A stretch of 64,000 bases of DNA from CAWELS01 sp964468205 (GTDB taxonomy: Bacteria; Acidobacteriota; Terriglobia; Bryobacterales; Bryobacteraceae). The translations under genes and the position numbers were made by a program. Positions within the stretch are counted from its first letter, which is position 1; each line of letters begins with the position of its first letter. The stretch is taken from the NCBI GenBank assembly GCA_964468205.1, contig CAYXVG010000017.1, positions 1 to 64,000 of the forward strand. Reading direction: 5' to 3'. Below are positions 42,439 to 50,960 of the stretch, piece after piece. Under the pieces are notes generated by a model. That model saw nothing but the letters and a program-made list of their open reading frames with translations. It searched no databases and was not told the origin of the DNA.

Positions 42439-42667
42439 TCGTCCCGGGCTTGTCGTCGAAGGGCTGGAAGGCGGGGAGACCGGCTTCGTCGAACGCCGGC
42501 CGGTTTCCATCGTCGACCTTCAAGTAGAGCGTGTCCTCGGCGATGAGCGCGAAGACAATTCCGTCGCAGTAGAGGCAGTAGCCTCCAAACATCCGGCGCG
42601 AGGTGATCTCTCCGAGGGTGGAGAGCTGTTCCTTAGCGAAATCGACGTACCTGCTATCTTGCCCCAT
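42290..42667 (-). CDS. TfoX N-terminal-domain protein
   Basis: A 125-residue protein with the TfoX/Sxy N-terminal fold: FAKEQLSTLGEITSRRMFGG near the start, then YCDGIVFALIAEDTLYLKVD and a conserved FQPFDDKPGTTMSYHLAPPE segment. In Haemophilus and E. coli the full TfoX/Sxy protein activates competence genes, but stand-alone N-terminal-domain proteins are widespread and their role is unclear. The C-terminus is a Lys/Arg-rich tail. It overlaps the 3' end of the radical SAM gene by 149 nt on the opposite strand, an unusually long overlap. Confidence 0.8.
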   Translation of the reverse strand: MGQDSRYVDFAKEQLSTLGEITSRRMFGGYCLYCDGIVFALIAEDTLYLKVDDGNRPAFDEAGLPAFQPFDDKPGTTMSYHLAPPEIFEDPGQLESWAGEAVQAGRRAQAKRKPRKKKTARLKRA

Positions 42668-42807
42668 GCCACTCAGTGAATCAGCGCCAAGCGCTACGGC
42701 AACTCTACCATGCCGGGGTCACGGGGAATTGGAGTCTCATTAACCGTAGTCAACACCACAAAAACGTTGCAACTGGCGGGTGGTGGTACGGTTTTGCCGC
42801 CGCCGGG

Positions 42808-43305
42808 CTAGCGGCCTTCAAAGGAGAATGCGAAATCGCCGGGGAGGAGTTTGCCGCCGTGTGTGGTTTGGAATTCCCCGGCGGCTTCGAGGGTGGCGAA
42901 GGAGATCATGCTGGGAGCGCAGCGATCGAAAATCTTGGGCACGGGCTGCTTTGCCCCGTCAAGGCGGACGTCCTCCTTCGCGCAGAAGTTCACGTCGCTG
43001 CCAGTGACGACATAGGCTTTGCGGGCGTCGATGAGATTCCCGGTGGAGTAGTCTGTCACCTGCGTCACAAGGATGTCGTCTCCAGGGCGGCGGTCGCGGA
43101 GCATTTGCGCGCAAGCGGGGCAGCAGAGGATCGTTTTCAACCCCTCCACCTGAGCTACCGTCTTGGTTTCGGGGTGGATATGGCGCTTGCAGACGATGCA
43201 GGTGTTCAGGTTCGTGGTGGAGACAATGGTCCAGACGAAGAAAGAGATTCCGGCGGCGAACCCGATCAGGGCGAGCCACGTGGCCGTCATGAATTTCCGC
43301 GTCAT
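42808..43305 (-). CDS. NosL-like membrane-anchored protein
   Basis: A 165-residue protein with one N-terminal membrane helix (WLALIGFAAGISFFVWTIVS). It has a cysteine-rich part (TCIVCKRHIHPETK, ILCCPACAQML) and a C-terminal half with ARKAYVVTGSDVNFC and SFATLEAAGEFQTTHGGKLL, which resembles the NosL family of copper-binding accessory proteins. NosL proteins deliver or hold copper for nitrous oxide reductase, but no nos genes are present here, so a general metal-binding or thiol role is more cautious. It lies 44 nt after the flippase-like gene. Confidence 0.65.
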   Translation of the reverse strand: MTRKFMTATWLALIGFAAGISFFVWTIVSTTNLNTCIVCKRHIHPETKTVAQVEGLKTILCCPACAQMLRDRRPGDDILVTQVTDYSTGNLIDARKAYVVTGSDVNFCAKEDVRLDGAKQPVPKIFDRCAPSMISFATLEAAGEFQTTHGGKLLPGDFAFSFEGR

Positions 43306-43349
43306 CTAAACCATCGGATGCGCGAGCAGTGCGGCAGGGCTCGGGGGTG

Positions 43350-44300
43350 TCAGGAATTTCCGTCCGCCGCTTCTTTCGCGCGGGTGACTTCGTGCAGGAA
43401 AGGTATTCCAAAGATGGCCGGCGCCACCAGGCGCAGGGTGGTGAGGATGCCCAGGGCAGCGCCGGTAGGGGGATCGATGTAGCTTTTGTAGAGGACGATC
43501 AGGGCGGCGTCGCGAGCGCCTATGCCTCCGAGAGTGAAGGGCATGAAGCCGGCGAAGAGAGCTAGCGCACCGAGGCCGAGCGAAGCGGCGAAGGGAGCGT
43601 CCGCGCCGAGGGCCCGGGCATAGATGTGGATCTGGCTCACCTGGATGAACCACGAAGCCAGCGAGAAACCCATGGTCGCCGCGAGCCGGCCGGGGTGGGA
43701 CCAGAAATAGCGCTGCGTTTCCAGCCACGAGTTCTCCGCATCGTCGACATGGGCATGCTTCTTCCGCGGGAGGAGCTTCCGCACTCCCTTGCAGGCCGAG
43801 GTCGCCACGTGCCGGGAAGTCATCAACAGCAGCAGGCCGGTGAAGATCGAGAAGACGATGATCGTAAGGCTCCCATGGGCTTCGCGCACCTCTCGGGAGA
43901 GGGCGAAACCGAGGCTGCACCAGAAGGCCATCGCGAGGACGTCGGCCATCTTCTCGAATAACACCAGCGAGCCGGCGAAGGAGGCGGACATGTGGCCGCG
44001 GCGGGTCAGGAACCAGGCCTTGCCGACGATCCCGGAGCCGGACGGCATGGTCAAATCCACCACGGCCGTGGCGAGCCGGATCTTGACGCTCTCCCAGACG
44101 CTCAGGGCATCTCTGCGGGGGGCCATGAGGACGAGGCGCCAGGATTGCAGGAGGATCATTGGAGCATAGAGAAAGATTCCGAGCAGCAGCAGCGGATATG
44201 ACGCTGTCCGGATCGCGGTAAACAGGGCGCTGGTGTCGATTCGCCAATAGATGAAAACAAGAATGACGGCGCTGACAAGCAGCGGAACGTATCGCTTCAT
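43350..44300 (-). CDS. Lysylphosphatidylglycerol synthase/flippase-like integral membrane protein
   Basis: A 316-residue protein with about seven or eight membrane helices, matching the LPG synthase transmembrane-region family (UPF0104, DUF2029-like flippases). Typical features are SWRLVLMAPRRDALSVWESV, then DLTMPSGSGIVGKAWFLTRR and FMPFTLGGIGARDAALIVLY. It probably moves or modifies lipids at the inner membrane; the soluble aminoacyl-transferase domain of true MprF is absent. The start at 44300 has no obvious ribosome-binding site. Confidence 0.8.
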   Translation of the reverse strand: MKRYVPLLVSAVILVFIYWRIDTSALFTAIRTASYPLLLLGIFLYAPMILLQSWRLVLMAPRRDALSVWESVKIRLATAVVDLTMPSGSGIVGKAWFLTRRGHMSASFAGSLVLFEKMADVLAMAFWCSLGFALSREVREAHGSLTIIVFSIFTGLLLLMTSRHVATSACKGVRKLLPRKKHAHVDDAENSWLETQRYFWSHPGRLAATMGFSLASWFIQVSQIHIYARALGADAPFAASLGLGALALFAGFMPFTLGGIGARDAALIVLYKSYIDPPTGAALGILTTLRLVAPAIFGIPFLHEVTRAKEAADGNS

Positions 44301-44558
44301 ATGGCGTGACGGAGCATTTTCCGGCCGGGCAGGCGCTCAGCGCCGCAGGCCCTCTGGTGGAACAATTCCCTATGTTACGACACGCCGCAGCGGGAACACG
44401 GGCCGGAACGCCGAAAACTGATTACAACTTGTTGAATACCGGCAGCAGGTTGCGAAGTTGGTGTGCCGCGGTCTCCGGAGGCAGAGATGGCAGTGGTTCC
44501 GGTTGGTGATGGCAACGCGGATGCGGCGGCGCGGCGGCGATGCACTCGGTCCCGGATC

Positions 44559-47500
44559 TCAATCGCCAGCCGCCGGCTGCGGGATGGCCGCGGAGACCTC
44601 TTTCCTTTCGGTGCGTTCCTCGAGGACCATGTAGACGACGGGGATGAATACCAGCGTGATCAGGGTCGAAGTGAGGAGGCCGCCGATGACCACCCGGGCC
44701 AGCGGCGCCTGCAATTCTCCCCCCTCCCCGATGCCAAGCGACATTGGCGCAAGGCCGAGCACGGTGGTGATGGTGGTCATGAGGATCGGCCGGAGGCGAT
44801 TCTTGCCGGCCACTATCACGGCGTCCCGAAGCCCCAGGTTGAACTCGCGCCGCTGCAGATTGATGTAGTCGATGAGCACGATAGCATTGTTCACCACGAT
44901 GCCGACCAGGACGATGATGCCGAGGAATCCCTGGATGTTGAACGTCGTGTTCGTGATGAGCAGGAGGCCGACTACGCCGATAGCCGCGAGGGGAATGGAG
45001 AGCAGAATGATGAATGGGTCGCGCAGCGATTCAAACTGCGAGGCCATCACCATGTAGACGAGCACGAGCGCGAGAATTGCCGCGAATCGCAACTCGCCAA
45101 AAGCTTCTTGCTGCTCCTCCCATTCGCCGCCGTAGCTGAGCTCGTAACCGACTGGCAGGCTCATCTCCCGGAGCGATCTATCGAGATCGGCGACGATGCT
45201 GCCGAGGTCGCGGCCTTCGATGGCGCCGCTGACGCCGACGATGCGTTCCTGGTCGGCGCGGCTGATCGAGATCGGACCTTCCTGCCGCTGCATACGGACG
45301 ACGCTCTCGGCGGGAATGGTGCGGCCGCCCGGGGTGGTGAGGGGGATGGCGCCGACCTGACCTAGGTCCATCCGGTCCTGTTCCTGCAGGCGGACGAGGA
45401 TCTGATACTCGTCGCCCTCCTCGCGGTAGAACGAGGCGCGGCGGCCGCCGACCGCGGTTTCCATGGTATCGGCCACGTCCGAGACGTTGAGGCCCATGCT
45501 GGAGGCCTTGGCGCGGTCGACATGGATCAGCATCTCCGGCAAGCCGGGCTTGCGGCTGACGGTGGCGTCGGTGACGCCAGGGACGGCCAACATCCGCTCC
45601 CGCACCTCGTCGGCGATGTCGGCGAGGATACCAAAGTCGTGGCCGCGGATTTCGACCTCGAGACGGTCGCCATCGCCTGAGCCGATCCGGCTGATGCGGG
45701 AGAAGAGCCCGCCGCCGGTGCGCACGGTGATCAACGTACCTGCCTCGACGCCGAACGCCTTTCTGAGCTCACTGGCGATCTCCGCCGAAGAACGGTCACG
45801 CCGCGCTTGCTCGACAAGGGAAATTCGAAGGTCGCCGGTATTCTGACCGCCGCCCCGGAAGGGGCTCGACGACCCGGACTCCACCTGAATGTACTCGGCC
45901 TCCGGAACCGTTTCGCCTACGATTCCGGCCAAGCGCTCCATGACGCCATGGGTAACTTCGACGCGGGTTCCCGGCTCGAGTTCCGCGCGGACGCGGATCT
46001 CTCCCTCATCAGCTTCAGGCTGCAGTTCCACACCGATGAGCGGCATGAGGTATACAGTGCAGGCGAAGAGGAAAACGGCGCCGGCGATCACGCTAAGACG
46101 GTGGTCGAGCGCCCAGTTCAGAATTTTGCCGTAGAAGTTCGTCAAGCCGTCGATGAAGCCGAAGGCGCCGCGGTCCAGCATGCCGGTCAGCCCCTTTCGT
46201 TCCCGCGCCGAGACCGGGCGGGGAAGATACTTCGAGGCGAGTGCCGGAACCACGGTAAGAGCGACTAAAAGGGAACAGAGCAGCGCGAAGGAGACAACCC
46301 ACGCCAATTGCTGAAACTGCTGTCCGCTGATACCGGAGATGAAGAGAACGGGGACGAACACAGCGACGGTTGTTAAGGTGGACGCGGTGATGGCCATCGC
46401 CACCTCTTTGCTGCCTTGGGACGCGGCCTCCTTGCGTGTCTTGCCCTCTTCGCGGTGCCGGTAGATGTTTTCAAGCACGACGATAGCGTTATCCACCAGC
46501 ATGCCGACGCCGAGCGCGAGGCCGCCGAAGGAGATGGTGTTCAACGTGAAGCCGTTGAAGTACATCAGGGCAAAGGTTGTGATGACCGCGATGGGAATGG
46601 CCGTGCCGATGATCAATGTGCTAGCGAGGCTGCGCAGGAAGAACATCAGCACGATCACGGCGAGAATGGCGCCGAATCCGGCCGCCTGTTCGAGGTTCAT
46701 GATCGAGGCGCGGATGAAATCCGCTGTGTCCCGGGTCATTGATATCGAGATATCTGGATAATCTCTCTCGATGTTGGCGATTTCTTCCTTCACCAAGTCC
46801 GAAACCTCGACGGTGTTCGAGCCGGACTGCTTGTAAACGAAGAGCCGGATAGCCTCCTGGCCGTTCACGCTGACTTTGTAGCGAATCTCCTCGTGGGAGT
46901 CCTCAACAGTGGCCACGTCGCGCAGGTAGATGGGCACGCCGCCCCGGGTGGAGATGACGATGCTGCGCAACTCCTCCAGGGTGTTGAACTCTCCCTGGGT
47001 GCGAAGTAGGACCTCGAAACGGCCCTCGCGCACGGGGCCGACTGGGCGGTTCAGATTTTCGCGCTGGACGATCTGTACGATCTGGGCCACCGACATGTCG
47101 AGGGCGCGGAGTTTCTTGAGGTCCAACGCGACGTGAATCTCGCGCCGTAGACCGCCACGTACGGTGAACTGTGCGACTCCGGGGACACGCTCCAGCCTGT
47201 ATTGGACCTGTTTTTCGACGAAGTGCCGCAGTTCTTTCGGGCCCATCTTGTCAGACGCAACCGTAAGAAACATGATGGGGAACTGCGAGACGTCGAACTT
47301 ATAGATGACCGGCGGATCCATGTCTTCGGGCAACTGGCCGCGGCGGCGGTCCAGTCTGGACCGCAGTTCGTTGGCGGCTTCGTCGAGGTCCTGCCCATAT
47401 TCAAACCCGATCCGGACGAACGATTGCCCTTCGGTGGATGTGGATGTGATCTCTTCGACGCCGGGGGCGGCGCTGAAGGCCTCCTCGAGCGGCCGCGTAA

Positions 47501-47687
47501 CCAGCGTCTCCATCTCCTCTGGAGCCACTCCTTCGTAGGTTGCCTGCACACTGAGCGTGGGATAGACGATCTCAGGCATCAGGTCGACCGGGATCTTGAC
47601 GAAGGCGATCCCGCCGAGCAGAACGGCAATCAGCGTCACCATTAGGGTGGTGACAGGTCTGCGAATAGCGAATTCGGGTAGATTCAT
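44559..47687 (-). CDS. RND efflux pump inner-membrane subunit (AcrB/MdtB-like)
   Basis: A 1042-residue RND transporter, the usual length, with twelve membrane helices and two large periplasmic loops. The first residues (MNLPEFAIRRPVTTLMVTLI) are characteristic. In helix 4 the proton-relay segment reads GMLVDNAIVVLENIYRHREEG; in E. coli AcrB this is DD, so the second Asp is Asn here, as in several divergent RND branches. Other landmarks include FLGIIVLVGIVVNNAIVLID and the ending TLITLVFIPVVYMVLEE. It probably exports hydrophobic compounds using the proton gradient. The gene follows its adaptor by 24 nt. No outer-membrane duct is encoded here; the TolC-like protein at 7.5 kb is a candidate. 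Confidence 0.93.
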   Translation of the reverse strand: MNLPEFAIRRPVTTLMVTLIAVLLGGIAFVKIPVDLMPEIVYPTLSVQATYEGVAPEEMETLVTRPLEEAFSAAPGVEEITSTSTEGQSFVRIGFEYGQDLDEAANELRSRLDRRRGQLPEDMDPPVIYKFDVSQFPIMFLTVASDKMGPKELRHFVEKQVQYRLERVPGVAQFTVRGGLRREIHVALDLKKLRALDMSVAQIVQIVQRENLNRPVGPVREGRFEVLLRTQGEFNTLEELRSIVISTRGGVPIYLRDVATVEDSHEEIRYKVSVNGQEAIRLFVYKQSGSNTVEVSDLVKEEIANIERDYPDISISMTRDTADFIRASIMNLEQAAGFGAILAVIVLMFFLRSLASTLIIGTAIPIAVITTFALMYFNGFTLNTISFGGLALGVGMLVDNAIVVLENIYRHREEGKTRKEAASQGSKEVAMAITASTLTTVAVFVPVLFISGISGQQFQQLAWVVSFALLCSLLVALTVVPALASKYLPRPVSARERKGLTGMLDRGAFGFIDGLTNFYGKILNWALDHRLSVIAGAVFLFACTVYLMPLIGVELQPEADEGEIRVRAELEPGTRVEVTHGVMERLAGIVGETVPEAEYIQVESGSSSPFRGGGQNTGDLRISLVEQARRDRSSAEIASELRKAFGVEAGTLITVRTGGGLFSRISRIGSGDGDRLEVEIRGHDFGILADIADEVRERMLAVPGVTDATVSRKPGLPEMLIHVDRAKASSMGLNVSDVADTMETAVGGRRASFYREEGDEYQILVRLQEQDRMDLGQVGAIPLTTPGGRTIPAESVVRMQRQEGPISISRADQERIVGVSGAIEGRDLGSIVADLDRSLREMSLPVGYELSYGGEWEEQQEAFGELRFAAILALVLVYMVMASQFESLRDPFIILLSIPLAAIGVVGLLLITNTTFNIQGFLGIIVLVGIVVNNAIVLIDYINLQRREFNLGLRDAVIVAGKNRLRPILMTTITTVLGLAPMSLGIGEGGELQAPLARVVIGGLLTSTLITLVFIPVVYMVLEERTERKEVSAAIPQPAAGD

Positions 47688-47711
47688 TCGGGACCTCGCG
47701 CTTGTGTTGTC

Positions 47712-49028
47712 CTACTGCGCAGGTTTTGCGGTCATTGCGCCGCTGGGAGCCTGCGCGACCCGGCTGTCATTTTTCTGCAGTCCGCTTGCCGATTTTCCGT
47801 CCGGCCCGCCACCAGGACCACCGCCGGGACCTCGTCCCGGGGCGCCGGGACCGGCCCGTCCCTCGACACGAATGCGGTCGCCGGTGCTGAGCATGCTGGA
47901 TCCACGGCCAACCACCTCCGTTCCAGGTTCGAGGTTCGCAATCACCTCGACCCGGCCTTCCTGGGTTAGTCCGGTTTCAATGGAGCGGAATTCCGGCACT
48001 TCGCCGTTGATGAGATATACGCCCGGCTGTGCGCCGCGGTATACCAAGGCCTCGCGCGGGATCAGCACCGTTTCGCGGGTGGAGGAGAGGTCCAATTCGA
48101 CGCGGGCGAACATTTCGGCTTTCAGCAAGCTGTTCGGATTGCGGATTTCGATCTCGATCATCGCGCTCCGGGTCGCGGCGTCGAGCACCGGACTGATGCG
48201 GGCTACGCGGCCGGTGAATTCGCGGTCGCCGAAGGCGTCCACCCGGACCCGGGCCTGGTTGCCGACCCGCAACTTGCCCACCTCACGCTCTGGAACGCTT
48301 GCGGCGGTAATCATCGTGTTCAGATTTACTACGCGGACGATGGGGGTGCTTGGACCCAGTAGCGCTCCGACGTCCACGTAACGCGTGGCGATGAGACCGT
48401 CGATCGGAGCGAAGATCCTGGTCTGCTCAAGACGGATCTTCAACTCGCGCAATTCCGCCTCTGTTTGCCGCAACTGGGCTTCGGAGAGCTCCACCTGGGA
48501 CTCCACGACGGCGGTCTGCGTCGTCTGCATGTCGAAATCTTGCGGCGAGATGAGACCATCCGCCCGAAGCTGCTCGGCGCGCTGGAGCATGGTCTGCGAG
48601 TTTCTCAATTCCGCCTTGCGCTGTTCGAGAGAGGCGCGCGAGACCTGGATGGCAGCTTCGGCCCGCCGGACCTGCTGCTCAATCTCGTCACGTTCAAGCT
48701 CGGCAATCAGATCGCCTACGTTCACCCGGTCACCGATATGGTAGTGGATGCTCTGCAATCGCCCGGTGGATTTCGGGGTCACATCAACCTGCTCCTTCGG
48801 CTTCAGGGCCCCAGTGAGAGTCAGGCGTTCGTCAATAGAGCCGACCTCCGCCTTCACCGCGCTGACGGTGACGGTCTGAACCCTCGTTCCACCGGGGCCG
48901 CCGCCACGGCCGGGAGGCCCGCCGCCCGCCGCTCCCTTTTCTGAAGCTGATTGCTTGTAGAAGTAAGCTCCGCCACCGGCAACGGCAACGAGCACGGCAA
49001 AGATAAGAAAATTCCTTAGGGTCTTCAA
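47712..49028 (-). CDS. RND efflux periplasmic adaptor (membrane fusion protein)
   Basis: A 438-residue HlyD/AcrA-type protein with an N-terminal membrane anchor (FLIFAVLVAVAGGGAYFY), a Gly-rich linker and a beta-barrel and lipoyl half (GALKPKEQVDVTPKSTGRLQ, YHIGDRVNVGDLIAEL). An alpha-helical hairpin with heptads (QQVRRAEAAIQVSRASLEQR) follows, then the returning lipoyl half (RIFAPIDGLIATRYVDVGAL). The C-terminus is a Gly/Pro-rich tail. It joins the pump encoded next to an outer-membrane channel. The ATG at 49028 begins a basic-hydrophobic anchor. Confidence 0.92.
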   Translation of the reverse strand: MKTLRNFLIFAVLVAVAGGGAYFYKQSASEKGAAGGGPPGRGGGPGGTRVQTVTVSAVKAEVGSIDERLTLTGALKPKEQVDVTPKSTGRLQSIHYHIGDRVNVGDLIAELERDEIEQQVRRAEAAIQVSRASLEQRKAELRNSQTMLQRAEQLRADGLISPQDFDMQTTQTAVVESQVELSEAQLRQTEAELRELKIRLEQTRIFAPIDGLIATRYVDVGALLGPSTPIVRVVNLNTMITAASVPEREVGKLRVGNQARVRVDAFGDREFTGRVARISPVLDAATRSAMIEIEIRNPNSLLKAEMFARVELDLSSTRETVLIPREALVYRGAQPGVYLINGEVPEFRSIETGLTQEGRVEVIANLEPGTEVVGRGSSMLSTGDRIRVEGRAGPGAPGRGPGGGPGGGPDGKSASGLQKNDSRVAQAPSGAMTAKPAQ

Positions 49029-49149
49029 GACCTGGGGTCCTCCCGGTACTGACTATACAGGCGAATACCGCGGTCTGATCGTTACGGAGATACTGTTGAT
49101 AGATTGCTCCAAACGGCCTCCGGCAGCAAGTTATTCTTCACCGCCTTGA

Positions 49150-49155
49150 TATGCT
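49150..49155 (+). promoter_or_regulatory. TATGCT box, 8 nt before ATG
   Basis: TATGCT, then eight bases without a Shine-Dalgarno sequence, then the ATG at 49164. It is a weaker example of the leaderless pattern. Confidence 0.35.
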
Positions 49156-49163
49156 GGCTAGCG

Positions 49164-49799
49164 ATGACTGTCAGCCGTTTAGCTCGAATCCTGACGCTGT
49201 TTGCCTTATCTTCGCTTCTCCCGGCCGAGACGATTTCCCTTCCGGAGCCGCAAAGAGACGGGGGCTCGACTCTTAAGGAGGCCCTGAAGAACCGCCGTTC
49301 CACGCGCGAGTTTGCTCCGCAACCGCTTTCGATTCATCAACTTTCGAACATGCTCTGGGCTGCCTACGGCGTCAATCGCCCGGCTGAGGGCGGCCGCACC
49401 GCGCCGTCGGCCTGGGGCCAGGACGAGATAGATTTGTATGTATTTCTTGAACAAGGAGTCTATCTGTACCTGCCCGGCGCTCACGCTCTCCACCAAGTGA
49501 AAGCCGGCGACCACCGCAAGGAAGCGGGTACGGCTGATTTTACCACTGCAGCCGCCGTGACCCTGGTCTATGTCGCCGATCACCGCCGCAGTCCAAGAAC
49601 CGCTGTCTGGGAAAAGGAGAAGTACGCCTATATCCACACTGGCTTCATCGGCCAGAACGTCTACCTCTTCGCCGCCTCCGAGGGCCTTGCGTGCGTGATC
49701 CACGATAGCGCCCGAAAGGAGGAACTGGCGCGTGTCCTGGGTCTCGGCTCGAACGAACAGGTGATCATTTCGCAGACGGTCGGGCAACCGGTGCAATAA
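49164..49799 (+). CDS. Exported nitroreductase-family (SagB-type) protein
   Basis: A 211-residue FMN-dependent nitroreductase-fold protein starting at the ATG at 49164, which gives a signal peptide (MTVSRLARILTLFALSSLLPA). The FMN-phosphate arginine motif is NRRSTREFAPQPLS, followed by QLSNMLWAAYGVNRP; the C-terminal part has HTGFIGQNVYLFAASEGLAC. It resembles the SagB-like thiazole/oxazole dehydrogenase branch, but no peptide-modification genes are nearby. An upstream TTG start at 49104 is possible but would spoil the signal peptide. Confidence 0.8.
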   Translation: MTVSRLARILTLFALSSLLPAETISLPEPQRDGGSTLKEALKNRRSTREFAPQPLSIHQLSNMLWAAYGVNRPAEGGRTAPSAWGQDEIDLYVFLEQGVYLYLPGAHALHQVKAGDHRKEAGTADFTTAAAVTLVYVADHRRSPRTAVWEKEKYAYIHTGFIGQNVYLFAASEGLACVIHDSARKEELARVLGLGSNEQVIISQTVGQPVQ

Positions 49800-49842
49800 G
49801 TGAGCGCCGGTGGGAGGCGGCATTCAGCAGTTCCGGACAATA

Positions 49843-50547
49843 ATGGAATTAACGCTAATGCATCCCCGTATCCTCGAGGTCCGGAAGAACATACTGCGCA
49901 AGAACGACGAATTCGCGCGTTGCCTGCGCGGACAGTTCGCCGATGCCGGCATCCTGGTAGTAAGCATCGTCTCCGGACCGGGAGCCGGGAAGACAGAGCT
50001 GCTGGCCCGTACCATCGCGGAACTTCAGCCGTTGCACCGCGTTGCCGCCGTCACCGGGGATCTCGCCACCGAGAATGACGCCCAGCGTCTGGCCACCTCG
50101 GGCGCGCCGGTTCGCCAGATCCTGACCGGAACCATGTGCCACCTGGAAGCGCAGATGGTAGCCGATGCCGTCGCCGGTTGGAACTTTGAGCTTCTGGACT
50201 TCTTGTTCATTGAGAATGTCGGCAATCTCGTCTGTCCGTCGAGTTTTGACCTGGGCGAGGATCTCCGCGTCCTGCTCCTCTCTACGACAGAGGGCGAGGA
50301 TAAGCCGCTCAAATACCCGACGCTGATCAATACGGCCGACGCCGTCATTCTCAGCAAGATGGACCTCGCCGCCGCAGTTGAGTTCGACGAGGAGGCGGCG
50401 CGGCGCAACATCAACCGGGCGCGTCCCCGTGTCCCGGTGCTGCCGGTTTCGGCGAAGACCGGGGCCGGTTTCGAGAAATGGCTCCTACTGCTGCGGGAGC
50501 ACCTGGCCCTGAAGCGGGCTGGACGGGCCGGGCGCGCCAATGCATGA
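49843..50547 (+). CDS. hypB: Hydrogenase nickel-insertion GTPase HypB
   Basis: A 234-residue SIMIBI GTPase. The P-loop is SGPGAGKTELLARTI, with the family landmarks AAVTGDLATENDAQRL, TGTMCHLEAQMV (metal-site Cys-His), LFIENVGNLVCPSSFDLGED and VILSKMDLA. HypB hydrolyses GTP while passing nickel to the [NiFe]-hydrogenase large subunit with HypA. The N-terminal His-rich nickel-storage stretch is absent. The start is uncertain between ATGs at 49843 and 49858. It overlaps hypA by 8 nt. No hydrogenase or hypCDEF genes are in the window. Confidence 0.92.
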   Translation: MELTLMHPRILEVRKNILRKNDEFARCLRGQFADAGILVVSIVSGPGAGKTELLARTIAELQPLHRVAAVTGDLATENDAQRLATSGAPVRQILTGTMCHLEAQMVADAVAGWNFELLDFLFIENVGNLVCPSSFDLGEDLRVLLLSTTEGEDKPLKYPTLINTADAVILSKMDLAAAVEFDEEAARRNINRARPRVPVLPVSAKTGAGFEKWLLLLREHLALKRAGRAGRANA

Positions 50548-50896
50548 GCTGTCAGTGGCTGTCTCCATTGTCGAGGCGGTTGAAGAAGAACTTGCGCGCA
50601 ACCCGGAAGCGCGGGTGACAAGGGTGATGGTGCGCGTGGGGACGCTCTCCGGAGTGGCCGCCGAAGCCCTCGAATTCGCCTGGTCCTCCGCGGTGGAAGG
50701 AACCCGGCTGATGGGCGCGGCGCTGGAGATTGAATTGGTAGAGGTGGTGGCCTGGTGTCCGCGGTGCGAGAACGAAACGCCGGTGGTGGAGCGCTATTTG
50801 CTGCGATGCCCCGCGTGCGGGGAGGCGACTCCGGAGATTCGGGAGGGGCGCGAGCTGGAGATTCGGGCGGTGGAAGTTGTCGAAGACGGAGAGTAA
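50540..50896 (+). CDS. hypA: Hydrogenase nickel-insertion protein HypA
   Basis: A 118-residue protein of normal HypA/HybF length. The N-terminal nickel site MHELSVA (His2) is present, as are the zinc site cysteine pairs CPRC and CPAC. HypA delivers nickel to hydrogenase precursors together with HypB, with which it is cotranscribed and overlapping. In some bacteria the pair also supplies urease. Confidence 0.92.
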   Translation: MHELSVAVSIVEAVEEELARNPEARVTRVMVRVGTLSGVAAEALEFAWSSAVEGTRLMGAALEIELVEVVAWCPRCENETPVVERYLLRCPACGEATPEIREGRELEIRAVEVVEDGE

Positions 50897-50936
50897 GGTC
50901 CGAAGGGCGGCAACCCGGCGGAGACCGCCCACGTCA

Positions 50937-50942
50937 TATAAT
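50937..50942 (+). promoter_or_regulatory. TATAAT box before the VWFA gene
   Basis: A perfect TATAAT 18 nt before the ATG at 50961, with no clear -35. The short predicted leader contains the ribosome-binding site CAGGAGC. Confidence 0.4.
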
Positions 50943-50960
50943 CGGTTCAGGAGCTTATCA

